A DNA stretch of 64,000 bases from Bacteroidales bacterium (GTDB lineage: Bacteria > Bacteroidota > Bacteroidia > Bacteroidales > JAQUTK01), in the NCBI GenBank assembly GCA_028709785.1, contig JAQUTK010000012.1, positions 30,738 to 94,737 of the forward strand, in the 5' to 3' direction. The stretch's first letter is position 1, and each line of letters begins with the position of its first letter. The position numbers and the translations under genes were made by a program. The notes below the pieces were generated by a model. It searched no databases and was not told the DNA's origin. It saw only the letters and a list, made by a program, of their open reading frames with translations. Below, piece after piece: positions 18,309 through 26,105 of this stretch.

Positions 18309-18325
18309 CAACGGAAAAATAAAAA

Positions 18326-19177
18326 ATGATGGAAGAAGGTTTTTTTGAAGTTGATGTCGAGAAAGTGTTATTAAGTAAACAAAAGGACAAAACAAAGCGT
18401 CCTTCGTTTCTTCTCGTATATCTTTTGAAAAAGTTAGTTCATCAGGATGAAATAAACAGTTTTCTGCATAAAACAAAGGGTCTTGGTGGTTATATTTTTT
18501 TCAAAGAAGCACTCAAATATCTGGATATAAGGCTTCGTGTACACGGTCAGGATAATTATTCGATAGACAAAAAATACATATTCGTAAGCAATCATCCCCT
18601 CGGAGGAATTGACGGAGTGTCTTTAGGAACAATTATCGGGGATCAGTATGGAGGAAAATTCAGATATTTCATGAATGACTTATTGCTTCATCTGCCTAAC
18701 GTAAGTGATATCGCCGTACCAATAAACAAGTACGGATTATTGGCAAGAGATACCAATGAACGTATTGATGAAGCATTGAGTTCGGACAGTCAGTTAATCA
18801 TGTTTCCTGCCGGATTCTGCTCCCGCCTGGATCATTTTGAGTTGAAAGATATCCAATGGAAAAAGAATTTTATTTATTCCTCAAAGGAATACAAACGGGA
18901 TGTAGTTCCAATCTTTTTCAAGGGAAGGAATAGTGTTCTATTTTATGTTCTCGCAAAAATACGTGAAAAGCTGGGGATCAAAATGAATTACGAAGTCATC
19001 CTTTTGCCTCATGAAATGTTTGCGAATAAAGGGAAGAGCTTTGACATCTATTTTGGCAAGCCCATCCCTTGGGAAACCTTCCTGGATAATTCAAAAACGC
19101 CGCTTCAATGGGCTCAGTATGTAAAAGAAGAAGTGTATAAAATAAGAGATGACAATAAGATAAAGAAAACCTTATGA
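18326..19177 (+). CDS. PlsC-like O-acyltransferase, probable glycine-lipid synthesis (GlsA-like)
   Basis: This 283-residue protein is related to 1-acylglycerol-3-phosphate acyltransferases. The catalytic region is VSNHPLGGIDG (residues 88-97), where His90 and Asp96 are five residues apart rather than the canonical four of the HX4D motif; the substrate block is LIMFPAGFCSR. Its stop overlaps the start of a GNAT-type acyltransferase gene by 4 bp (ATGA). In Bacteroides thetaiotaomicron a comparable pair, GlsB (N-acyltransferase) and GlsA (O-acyltransferase), makes glycine and serine-glycine lipids. By that precedent this enzyme would esterify the hydroxyl of the N-acyl chain. The family is clear; the substrate is inferred from pairing. 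Confidence 0.8.
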   Translation: MMEEGFFEVDVEKVLLSKQKDKTKRPSFLLVYLLKKLVHQDEINSFLHKTKGLGGYIFFKEALKYLDIRLRVHGQDNYSIDKKYIFVSNHPLGGIDGVSLGTIIGDQYGGKFRYFMNDLLLHLPNVSDIAVPINKYGLLARDTNERIDEALSSDSQLIMFPAGFCSRLDHFELKDIQWKKNFIYSSKEYKRDVVPIFFKGRNSVLFYVLAKIREKLGIKMNYEVILLPHEMFANKGKSFDIYFGKPIPWETFLDNSKTPLQWAQYVKEEVYKIRDDNKIKKTL

Positions 19178-20136
19178 AACAAGTTATACCACCTGTTGAC
19201 CGTGAACTCATTAAACAGGAACTAACTCAAGATAAATTATTGAGAAAGACTAACAAAGCAAATAATGAGATTTATATATTCGATTATCGCTCTGCTCCGA
19301 ATACAATGCGTGAAGTTGGAAGACTCCGTGAAGAAGCTTTTCGCAAAGCAGGAGGAGGCACAGGGAAAGAGGTGGATATTGATGAGTTTGATTGCATGGA
19401 AACTCCTTACATGCAATTGATTGTATGGAGTCCGGAAGACGAGAAGATTCTTGGTGGATACCGCTATATTGATGGAACCAATGTTCGCATCGGGGAAAAT
19501 GGGCAGCCAATCTTAGCCACATCACATTTATTCCATTTTTCAGATCAGTTTCTTACCAATTATCTACCCTATACAATTGAACTAGCCCGCTCATTTGTCA
19601 CTTTGGAATACCAGTTTACGACAGCTGGGACCAAAGGCTTATTTGCATTGGATAACTTGTGGGACGGTTTGGGAGCCCTGATCGTGATGAATCCTCATAT
19701 CAAGTATTTCTTTGGGAAAGTGACTATGTACCCAAGCTATCACACTTTCGGTCGTAACATGATTCTTTATTTCATTGACAAATATTTTAAAGACAAGGAC
19801 AATCTGGTCACTCCGATAAAAGCTTTACAGACAGGGATGGATGAAAAAGCCATGGAATTGCTTTTTTCCGGCTCTTGTTTCAAGGATGACTACAAGATCC
19901 TGAACACAGAAGTACGACGTCTCGGCTTTAATGTTCCTCCATTGGTCAATGCGTATATGGGACTTTCTCCTACGATGAAGATGTTTGGCACTGCAATCAA
20001 CGACGAGTTTGGCGATGTGGAAGAATCAGGAATCCTGATTGCCGTAGACGAGATACTCAAAGAAAAACGAGAAAGACACATTGAGTCTTACCTGCATGTC
20101 ATCAGTTCAGAGATAAAAGGAATGACGGGCGAATAA
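19174..20136 (+). CDS. GNAT-fold N-acyltransferase (OlsB/hemolysin-like, GlsB-like)
   Basis: This 320-residue protein belongs to the acyl-ACP-dependent N-acyltransferase group once annotated as putative hemolysin, which includes OlsB of ornithine-lipid synthesis. Visible hallmarks are REVGRLREEAFRKAGGGTG, EKILGGYRYIDG, the ELARSFVTLEYQ block and the YFFGKVTMYPSYH segment. Paired with the overlapping PlsC-like gene upstream, it probably attaches a 3-hydroxy fatty acid to the amine of glycine as the first step of glycine-lipid synthesis at the inner membrane. A strong hairpin terminator starts 20 bp after the stop, so the two genes form one short operon. Confidence 0.82.
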   Translation: MKQVIPPVDRELIKQELTQDKLLRKTNKANNEIYIFDYRSAPNTMREVGRLREEAFRKAGGGTGKEVDIDEFDCMETPYMQLIVWSPEDEKILGGYRYIDGTNVRIGENGQPILATSHLFHFSDQFLTNYLPYTIELARSFVTLEYQFTTAGTKGLFALDNLWDGLGALIVMNPHIKYFFGKVTMYPSYHTFGRNMILYFIDKYFKDKDNLVTPIKALQTGMDEKAMELLFSGSCFKDDYKILNTEVRRLGFNVPPLVNAYMGLSPTMKMFGTAINDEFGDVEESGILIAVDEILKEKRERHIESYLHVISSEIKGMTGE

Positions 20137-20155
20137 CCCGACCCAATCCTATACA

Positions 20156-20200
20156 AAAGTTTTCTAATAGTTCTGCTTCTGACTATTAGAAAACTTTCTT
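20156..20200 (+). terminator. Intrinsic terminator after the acyltransferase pair
   Basis: A perfect 16-bp stem (20156-20171 with 20182-20197) with a 10-nt loop, then a short T-containing run. The stem ends AAAG/CTTT make it usable in both directions. Confidence 0.75.
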
Positions 20201-20368
20201 GCTTAAACCATATATCTTTGCGATATTATCCGTATGTTTTTTGAAGAATTCTCGGTAATAGACCCTTTTTGCATCAAGTATTGTCTGAAAAGTGCCTTTT
20301 GAGCAAACAACAGAGAGGCGGAAAAGATCAAGTTCTAATTGTGTAAGAAAATGCATATCTTTGCACAT
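20186..20368 (-). CDS. Possible small protein (60 aa), unproven
   Basis: A 60-codon minus-strand frame between the acyltransferase operon and menA. The translation has a plausible composition (LTQLELDLFRL, ILDAKRVYYREFFKKH, ending YGLSKKVF). No recognisable ribosome site or promoter precedes it, its 3' end overlaps the terminator hairpin, and its 5' end overlaps the menA promoter box. The decamer GCAAAGATAT occurs near both ends of the frame. I do not recognise a family. It could be a chance frame or a remnant. Confidence 0.2.
   Translation of the reverse strand: MCKDMHFLTQLELDLFRLSVVCSKGTFQTILDAKRVYYREFFKKHTDNIAKIYGLSKKVF
20356..20363 (+). promoter_or_regulatory. Candidate -7 box for menA
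   Basis: TATCTTTG followed by C matches TAnnTTTG. It lies 45 nt before the menA ATG. A TTG at 20339-20341 is 14 nt upstream, shorter than the ideal spacing. Confidence 0.5.
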
Positions 20369-20408
20369 TCATTGACAGAAAACAATAAACTAACTAGAAT
20401 ATATCAAC

Positions 20409-21308
20409 ATGAGTCACTCCGTAAAAAACTGGATCCTATTAACCCGACCATGGTCGTTCCCAGCCTCGGCTATGCCAGCCATCGTGGCTATTTCGTATCT
20501 GTTTTTCAAACAATCTGATTTTGTCAGCATAAACTGGTATTATGGAGTATTAGCGTTGTTTGGCGCTATTATATTCCAAGCTAGCGGCAATGCGATCAGC
20601 GACTATTTCGACTTTACATATCATGTTGATACGAAAGAGTCTTTAGGCACAAACCGTTTGTTGGTAGATGGAGTATTCCCTCCCAAAGTGGCTTTGCGAT
20701 TTGGTCTTGTTCTTCTGACGGCAGGTGCACTCCTTGGTCTGTTTCTCATGTTTCACTCAGGGTGGGACTTACTATGGATTGGATTCATAGGAGTATTAAG
20801 TTCTTACTATTACTGCAAAATGAAGTATATTGCCTTGGGTGATGTCTTGATTTTTATCATTTATGGTCCGCTTATCGGACTGGGAACGGCCTATGTAATG
20901 ACCGGAGAACTCATTTGGACAATCCTGCTTATTACGATTCCGGTAGCATTTCTGGTGGTCAATATACTACACGCCAATAACACCCGTGATATTCGCGATG
21001 ATCGTAAAGCAAATATTAAAACACAAGCTATTCTACTTGGAGAAAAAGGCTCGAAAATTCAATACCTTGTATTGGGATTAGGAGCATATATAGGTATCGC
21101 TTTACTGGTTACTTTCGGATTTTACCATCCATTGACCTTGTCCGTTTTTATCACACTGCCTATCACGCTGAAAAACATTAAACAGATGCAAACAGCCCAA
21201 ATAGATAAGCCCGAACTAATAGGCAACCTTGATGAGAATTCCGCAAAGTTGGTAATGGCATTCGGTATCATCCTTTCATTGTCAAACTTTGCAGCCGGTT
21301 GGTTATGA
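20409..21308 (+). CDS. menA: 1,4-dihydroxy-2-naphthoate octaprenyltransferase MenA
   Basis: MenA is an integral membrane UbiA-family prenyltransferase that attaches the polyprenyl chain to 1,4-dihydroxy-2-naphthoate, forming demethylmenaquinone for anaerobic respiration. It has 299 residues with multiple membrane helices. The first Asp-rich motif is NAISDYFDFTYHVD (Asn61, Asp65, Asp68, Asp74) and the second is NNTRDIRDDRKAN, both needed to bind Mg-prenyl diphosphate. The opening ILLTRPWSFPASAMP is typical of MenA rather than UbiA. Its stop overlaps the start of the CPBP protease gene. Confidence 0.95.
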   Translation: MSHSVKNWILLTRPWSFPASAMPAIVAISYLFFKQSDFVSINWYYGVLALFGAIIFQASGNAISDYFDFTYHVDTKESLGTNRLLVDGVFPPKVALRFGLVLLTAGALLGLFLMFHSGWDLLWIGFIGVLSSYYYCKMKYIALGDVLIFIIYGPLIGLGTAYVMTGELIWTILLITIPVAFLVVNILHANNTRDIRDDRKANIKTQAILLGEKGSKIQYLVLGLGAYIGIALLVTFGFYHPLTLSVFITLPITLKNIKQMQTAQIDKPELIGNLDENSAKLVMAFGIILSLSNFAAGWL

Positions 21309-21919
21309 AAAAGATAATTATTCCTTTCATTGTAGCAGCCATACTTTGGTTTGTCATGTTCTCGCCATGGACAAAAGAGTATGTAAACTTTTGGATCACC
21401 ATGGGATTTGCCGCAGCTACACTTACAACGATGAGCCTATTCTTGAGTGATAATTTCAAGCAACAATTTTCATTATCGGGAAAAGACATTGTTATCGGAG
21501 TTGTTTCGGCTGCCGTTTTATATGTAGTATTCTTCCTGGGTAACTTCTTCTCTACTTTATTGTTTGACTTCGCCAAAGAGCAGGTAGGAAGTATCTACCA
21601 GATGAAAGAAGGTGAAAACCCTATCTTTCTGATTGTATTACTCGCCATACTGATTGGTCCGGCTGAGGAAATCTTCTGGCGAGGATTTATCCAACGAACT
21701 TTAATAGGTAAATATGGTGAATGGACAGCATTGATAGCTACAACACTCATCTATTCATTTGTACATCTGTGGTCATTCAACTTTATGCTGATTATGGCTG
21801 CCATGGTTTGCGGAGCATTCTGGGGCTTACTTTATAAATACAATAAAAACTTAGTCACAATTATTGTGTCTCATGCCGTGTGGGACGTCTGCGTACTGAT
21901 TTTATTTCCGATCTCATAA
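21305..21919 (+). CDS. CPBP family intramembrane glutamic protease
   Basis: This 204-residue polytopic protein of the CAAX protease/bacteriocin-processing (Abi, CPBP) family carries its catalytic motifs: EEIFWRGF (Glu121-Glu122, Arg126), His154 in SFVHLW and His190 in SHAVWDV. I chose the ATG at 21305, which overlaps the menA stop as ATGA; the frame is open to a TTG two codons upstream, an unlikely start. Family members cleave membrane substrates or serve in immunity to peptides. The substrate here is unknown. Coupling to menA suggests co-expression, not necessarily a shared pathway. Confidence 0.88.
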   Translation: MKKIIIPFIVAAILWFVMFSPWTKEYVNFWITMGFAAATLTTMSLFLSDNFKQQFSLSGKDIVIGVVSAAVLYVVFFLGNFFSTLLFDFAKEQVGSIYQMKEGENPIFLIVLLAILIGPAEEIFWRGFIQRTLIGKYGEWTALIATTLIYSFVHLWSFNFMLIMAAMVCGAFWGLLYKYNKNLVTIIVSHAVWDVCVLILFPIS

Positions 21920-21969
21920 GACACAATATTCGGTTCTTACGACAAACGAAAAACGACTTAAACGTGAAA

Positions 21970-22025
21970 TACCCCACAAGCTTTTCCGTTGCAACGAATG
22001 ATTGCAACAGAAGTCCTATGGGGTA
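21970..22025. other. Nested hairpin between convergent genes
   Basis: An outer 7-bp stem (21970-21976 with 22019-22025, tacccca/tggggta) encloses an inner 7-bp stem (21988-21994 with 22002-22008, gttgcaa/ttgcaac). It separates the convergent CPBP and GH71/99-like genes. There is no T tract on the plus side and only a weak one on the minus side, so it may be a poor terminator or another RNA structure. Confidence 0.35.
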
Positions 22026-22048
22026 AACACACTATTTGGCAAAAATAG

Positions 22049-24145
22049 TTACTTTTTCCAGATACATCTGTAGTTAAACCGTCGGTTGGGAGCTGTATCC
22101 CCATTGGTACATAAGGAAATCGGATCTTCCAACTCGGACGCATTGTCACTCCACTTAAAATCAAATGTAAATCGATCTTTTGTCAGACCCAACAGATTAC
22201 GGGGAACTGCCACTTCTATCTTGTTGCCTGAGCACCGATAGTTTAGAGGAGCTACTTCAACCCAGGGATTGCCGGCGTTATCTGGATCATAGCGCATCAG
22301 TGTTGTGCTTTCTTCATTCTTCACACGTTTATTAATCAGATAATCATACCCATACCATCCGGTTTGGGGATTATTATCTGCATCAATCAGCAGCAACATC
22401 CAGTTGGCATCCGTGTAAGAAGAAATTTTCCCTGTTGTCTCCGCATAAAAATAGAGATTCTTTTTGTCCACAGCGACTTTAGAGGTCACAAGGTCATTCC
22501 TGCCGGAAGTGTTTGTATAATGTAATCCGCCATAGCCATTGTGGTCACGGTGAATGACATCTCCTCTGGTGTCACGATACTCAGTCTGCACCTTGTCCCA
22601 CTCAGCAAACGAACTATCGAGATTGATTTTTGTAACTCCCTTTTGCTCAGGAATTGGCTGTATACCTTTGTAACGGCGGATATTTTGTGCCATCTGCATA
22701 TAATAGTTGTCTGTATAGCCACCCTTCATCGGATGAATACCGCGGTTGAACTCTGAATTATACTGATCCACAAAGAAGAATGAATTTTCGCGTCCGAGCC
22801 AGGGAGTAGTTTTACCACCATCGGGTTGATATTTACCGGCAGTCCACTCATTCCAGTCGTTGATGTATAAAAACTCCGGATTAGCTTCAAGAGCTTCGTT
22901 CCACCGTTCCTGAAAATAAATGCCATAGCCTTCAGGATGATCCACGGTCTTACCTAACCAAGGGACATAGGCTGGTCCCGGTAGATCATATTCATTCAGT
23001 TTCGGTTCTCCATCCTTTCGTGACCACGACTTGCCGACTCCCATATTCTCGGAAGTCATGGTAACAGGATGTTGCGCTGTCGTAACAGCAGCCTCCTCCC
23101 GCTTTCCATCGTGTGTAGAAAGCAGCTCTTCGGGTTTCATCGCTTTTACTTTTGGATCGGCCATACTGTAGCCAAAACTCCAGTTGTCTTCTGTGCCTAC
23201 AAATCTTTCACCTGCCCATTCATAATATCCCCACCACATCGTACGAAGAGTGAAAAAGGATTTTACCTCCCGGGTATAGTCTTTATAGTTTTCTTCTGCA
23301 TAATCCGGATTTCCATAATTTGGATGATTTGGATCGGTTTTAGCCAAAGGATCATAATGCGGATTAGGATTTTTCACGCCTCCACCATTTGCATCCATAG
23401 AAGGATTTCCATTGTACAGTAAAAGAGGCTTTCCATCCCAGTAAAACCATAAATCTTTGTATTTTTCTTCTTTGAAGATCCGGTCATACAGATCCTGAAC
23501 AACAGTAATCACCGGTCCGTTGAAAGCCCAGAAACAGAATTGAGGCACCTTGTTACCTTCTGCTTTCATCTTTTGCATGGTAGTAAAGAGCACTTCCCAC
23601 TCATCCCAGTACCTGACAGCATTGGTAACATCCATGACCAAGACATCAACACCGGCATCAGCGAGCATAGACATATCCTTACGGATCACATACTCATCCT
23701 GACTGAGAAAATAGCCCATTTCAGGTTCTCCCCAGTGATACGAACTTTCGGTCCAGAGAGGATGTTTGGCATCCATTCGAGCTTTGGGATCCTTTTCAAG
23801 GACTTTTGTCACATCTGCGGAATACGGAGTCTTGAAATTGGTATAATGGTCTTGCGTATGCCAGGTAATGTAAAATATACCAACTATACGCCGCTGATCT
23901 TTTTTTACTGCTCCCACTTCTGAATAGTCCGGCATAGAACGACCAAGCGCATCATTGGCAACCCAGGTATCCGGAAAGATATCCCTGTATTCATTAGCCA
24001 AAGAAAGAGAGTCTTGTTTTGATTTTTCTGATGCTTTACCAGAAATCATTTGACTTTGACATTCTTTGGACTGACACGTGGCACTGATTAATCCAAATAC
24101 TACGGCAATAGCACCTGCTAAACTGACAAAAGAGGCTGTTTTCAT
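22049..24145 (-). CDS. GH71/GH99-like glycosidase with C-terminal carbohydrate-binding-type domain
   Basis: This 698-residue exported protein has a hydrophobic N terminus followed by Cys near residue 24 (ISATCQSK), so it may be a lipoprotein, though the lipobox is not canonical. Residues about 85-500 form a TIM-barrel-like region beginning RIVGIFYITWH and containing DVLVMDVTN and EFLYINDWNEWTAG; this resembles bacterial GH71/GH99-like proteins. Residues about 540-698 look like a CBM9-type beta-sandwich (NLYFYAET, NWMLLLIDADNN, FTFDFKWSDN). Catalytic residues cannot be assigned by eye. It starts 25 bp after the GH20 gene, so the two probably act together on the same glycan. Confidence 0.7.
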   Translation of the reverse strand: MKTASFVSLAGAIAVVFGLISATCQSKECQSQMISGKASEKSKQDSLSLANEYRDIFPDTWVANDALGRSMPDYSEVGAVKKDQRRIVGIFYITWHTQDHYTNFKTPYSADVTKVLEKDPKARMDAKHPLWTESSYHWGEPEMGYFLSQDEYVIRKDMSMLADAGVDVLVMDVTNAVRYWDEWEVLFTTMQKMKAEGNKVPQFCFWAFNGPVITVVQDLYDRIFKEEKYKDLWFYWDGKPLLLYNGNPSMDANGGGVKNPNPHYDPLAKTDPNHPNYGNPDYAEENYKDYTREVKSFFTLRTMWWGYYEWAGERFVGTEDNWSFGYSMADPKVKAMKPEELLSTHDGKREEAAVTTAQHPVTMTSENMGVGKSWSRKDGEPKLNEYDLPGPAYVPWLGKTVDHPEGYGIYFQERWNEALEANPEFLYINDWNEWTAGKYQPDGGKTTPWLGRENSFFFVDQYNSEFNRGIHPMKGGYTDNYYMQMAQNIRRYKGIQPIPEQKGVTKINLDSSFAEWDKVQTEYRDTRGDVIHRDHNGYGGLHYTNTSGRNDLVTSKVAVDKKNLYFYAETTGKISSYTDANWMLLLIDADNNPQTGWYGYDYLINKRVKNEESTTLMRYDPDNAGNPWVEVAPLNYRCSGNKIEVAVPRNLLGLTKDRFTFDFKWSDNASELEDPISLCTNGDTAPNRRFNYRCIWKK

Positions 24146-24170
24146 TGTTCAGATCTGTCTTATTCAATGA

Positions 24171-25790
24171 TTAATACTTATCCAACTGCGTTTTAAGATA
24201 TCCTTTTTCTTTCCATATCACTTCTATCTTTTTAAATCTTTCTCTGAAATCAGTATAGTTCTTCGTTTCGTACGGTGTCCATCCACACTCAGCAAGAGCA
24301 GCAATACGCGGAAAAGTCTGATAATAGAGTCTGTCTGTGTTAGGCGTAAATTCACCCCACATCTGACATCCAAAACCATAAATTTTAGTTTGATCCTTTT
24401 TAGAAACACCTTCGGGAACAGGATTAAACGAATAGGCTTTCTCGAAAGAGATTCCATCATATGTATAATCCAGGTATGTAAACATTCGGTTAGAATTGAC
24501 AACATCATATCCCTTTGCAATGGCTTTATTCACCAGACTAATCTCTCCATCCCAAAACTGAACAATAGTGCCCGGCGCCAGCTTTTCAGACTGACTAGCC
24601 TGTACATTTGCTTCTCCCCGGATATTATCACCGGTAATCTCATTCCATCCAATCATCCGACACCCCTTAGATGCCAGATAGGCAGACAAACGGTTATTGG
24701 CATAAAGCTGCAGATCCGAAAAGGTTGGAATATTGTTTTCTTTCATGAAACGGACAACCTCTTCTGAATTCTGCCAATGTGAGTAGTTAGCCTCATCTCC
24801 ACCGATATGAACAATCTTTGAAGGAAACAATTTAATAACTTCATCAAGCACATTATGAATGAAAGCCTCTACTTTTGGATCTGTCACATTGTAAAGATCT
24901 CCCCATACGGCCTTATTCTCTTTACGGCTTGAGGAACCTAACCACGGATAAGCTGCAATGGAAGCAGAAGCATGACCGGGAACTTCTATCTCGGGGATTA
25001 TTTTTATGCCACGATCGCCGGCATATTTTACGACTTCGCGAATTTCATCCTGCGTATAGTACATCTTACGAGTAGCATAGGCACTATCCCATTGTTGTGG
25101 AGTGAGGTTTGGTGTTGTATAATCCCGCTTCGACCCTACCGATGTCAGTTCGGGGTATTTTTTTATCTCGATTCTCCATCCCGGATCATCCACCAAATGC
25201 CAGTGGAATGTATTCATCTTCAAACGGGCCATCTCATCCAGCAGTCCTTTCACAACTTCGATTCCCTGAAAATGGCGGCTTTCATCCAACATAAAAGCAC
25301 GCCACGGAAATTGAGGAGTATCAGAAATTGTACATCCCGATATAATTATCCGGCCATTATTCTTCTTCGTCAATTGGCGCAACGTCTGCATACCGTAAAG
25401 AAGACCTTCTTTCGAATTGGCCGTGATGGTCACTTTTTCTGGAGCAGCCGATGGGAGGACGGTTAACTGATAGGCTTCATTGGTTCCGGGAAACTTCTTT
25501 TCCTGCTTTACGACAAGTGTAGCCTTCTTTTCATTCTTCACAAACTCCGGATTCAGGCCGGATTCCTCCAATATTGAAGTAATATATCCGACGTTTAATG
25601 AGGCCTTTTTATCAAGGTAGACCTTCATATTTCCGTCTTTTAATACAAAGTCGGATGGTAGAGGTTGAATACTTTTGGGCAGAGGAAGAACAGAGATGTC
25701 AGTTCTTTGAGCGTGCAAATCGCCTGAAAAAAAGAGTGTTAAACAGATAACTAGCGTAAAGCACTTTTTGAAGGATACATTTCTTTTCAT
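24171..25790 (-). CDS. GH20 beta-N-acetylhexosaminidase
   Basis: This enzyme releases terminal beta-linked GlcNAc or GalNAc from glycans, probably in the periplasm or at the cell surface. It has 539 residues: a signal peptide (about 1-28, ending GDLHAQ), an N-terminal GH20b alpha/beta domain (to about 160) and the catalytic barrel. The barrel contains FHWHLVDDPGWRIEIKKYP and VHIGGDEANYSHW, where Asp332-Glu333 form the catalytic pair used in substrate-assisted catalysis. All core motifs are intact. It is the first gene of a two-gene unit with the GH71/99-like protein downstream. Confidence 0.95.
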   Translation of the reverse strand: MKRNVSFKKCFTLVICLTLFFSGDLHAQRTDISVLPLPKSIQPLPSDFVLKDGNMKVYLDKKASLNVGYITSILEESGLNPEFVKNEKKATLVVKQEKKFPGTNEAYQLTVLPSAAPEKVTITANSKEGLLYGMQTLRQLTKKNNGRIIISGCTISDTPQFPWRAFMLDESRHFQGIEVVKGLLDEMARLKMNTFHWHLVDDPGWRIEIKKYPELTSVGSKRDYTTPNLTPQQWDSAYATRKMYYTQDEIREVVKYAGDRGIKIIPEIEVPGHASASIAAYPWLGSSSRKENKAVWGDLYNVTDPKVEAFIHNVLDEVIKLFPSKIVHIGGDEANYSHWQNSEEVVRFMKENNIPTFSDLQLYANNRLSAYLASKGCRMIGWNEITGDNIRGEANVQASQSEKLAPGTIVQFWDGEISLVNKAIAKGYDVVNSNRMFTYLDYTYDGISFEKAYSFNPVPEGVSKKDQTKIYGFGCQMWGEFTPNTDRLYYQTFPRIAALAECGWTPYETKNYTDFRERFKKIEVIWKEKGYLKTQLDKY

Positions 25791-25824
25791 GTTGAATGAG
25801 TATATGATTTTAATGGTAATGGCG

Positions 25825-25832
25825 CAAAGTTA
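25825..25832 (-). promoter_or_regulatory. Candidate -7 box for the GH20 operon
   Basis: Minus-strand TAACTTTG followed by C matches TAnnTTTG, 35 nt before the GH20 ATG. No good -33 element at standard spacing. Confidence 0.45.
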
Positions 25833-25960
25833 TGCTTTATGCAATTGGGAGTACTTTAAAATTTGATCGAATTACTGTCAGATCTGACAATTGAAAGATG
25901 AAACATCAAACTTCTCTGCAACTAATCGGTATGAATGCGTTGAGCCTTCTGTATGAATGG

Positions 25961-26028
25961 AAAAAAACATCAGGTCGTTTGTATCGTTTCACAATTGTGA
26001 AACGATACAAACGACCTGATGTTTTTTT
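25961..26028. terminator. Perfect 68-nt palindrome, probable bidirectional terminator
   Basis: Each 34-nt half (25961-25994 and 25995-26028) is the exact reverse complement of the other. It begins with A7, ends with T7 and is centred on CAATTG. It follows the end of the minus-strand beta-propeller gene and precedes the GH20 promoter, so its obvious use is to end that transcript. It is longer and more perfect than the other terminators in the window. The rest of the 315-bp gap shows nothing else. Confidence 0.7.
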
Positions 26029-26105
26029 AAAGAGAACCTATAGTTATCTGACCAATTTCTATTTATTCAAAAGAGTATATTGCTCCTTCTGCAAATTCGT
26101 AAGAA

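Larger units (their letters stand above)
17947..18325. other. Divergent intergenic region of dcw cluster and acyltransferase operon, lacking mraZ
   Basis: These 379 bp contain no ORF resembling MraZ (about 150 residues) and are too short to hold an intact mraZ. I see no TGGG repeats of the MraZ-box kind on the minus strand. Present are -7-like boxes for rsmH (17976-17983, 18090-18097) and for the plus-strand operon (18301-18308), and two short perfect palindromes (18218-18232, 18244-18257). Confidence 0.7.
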
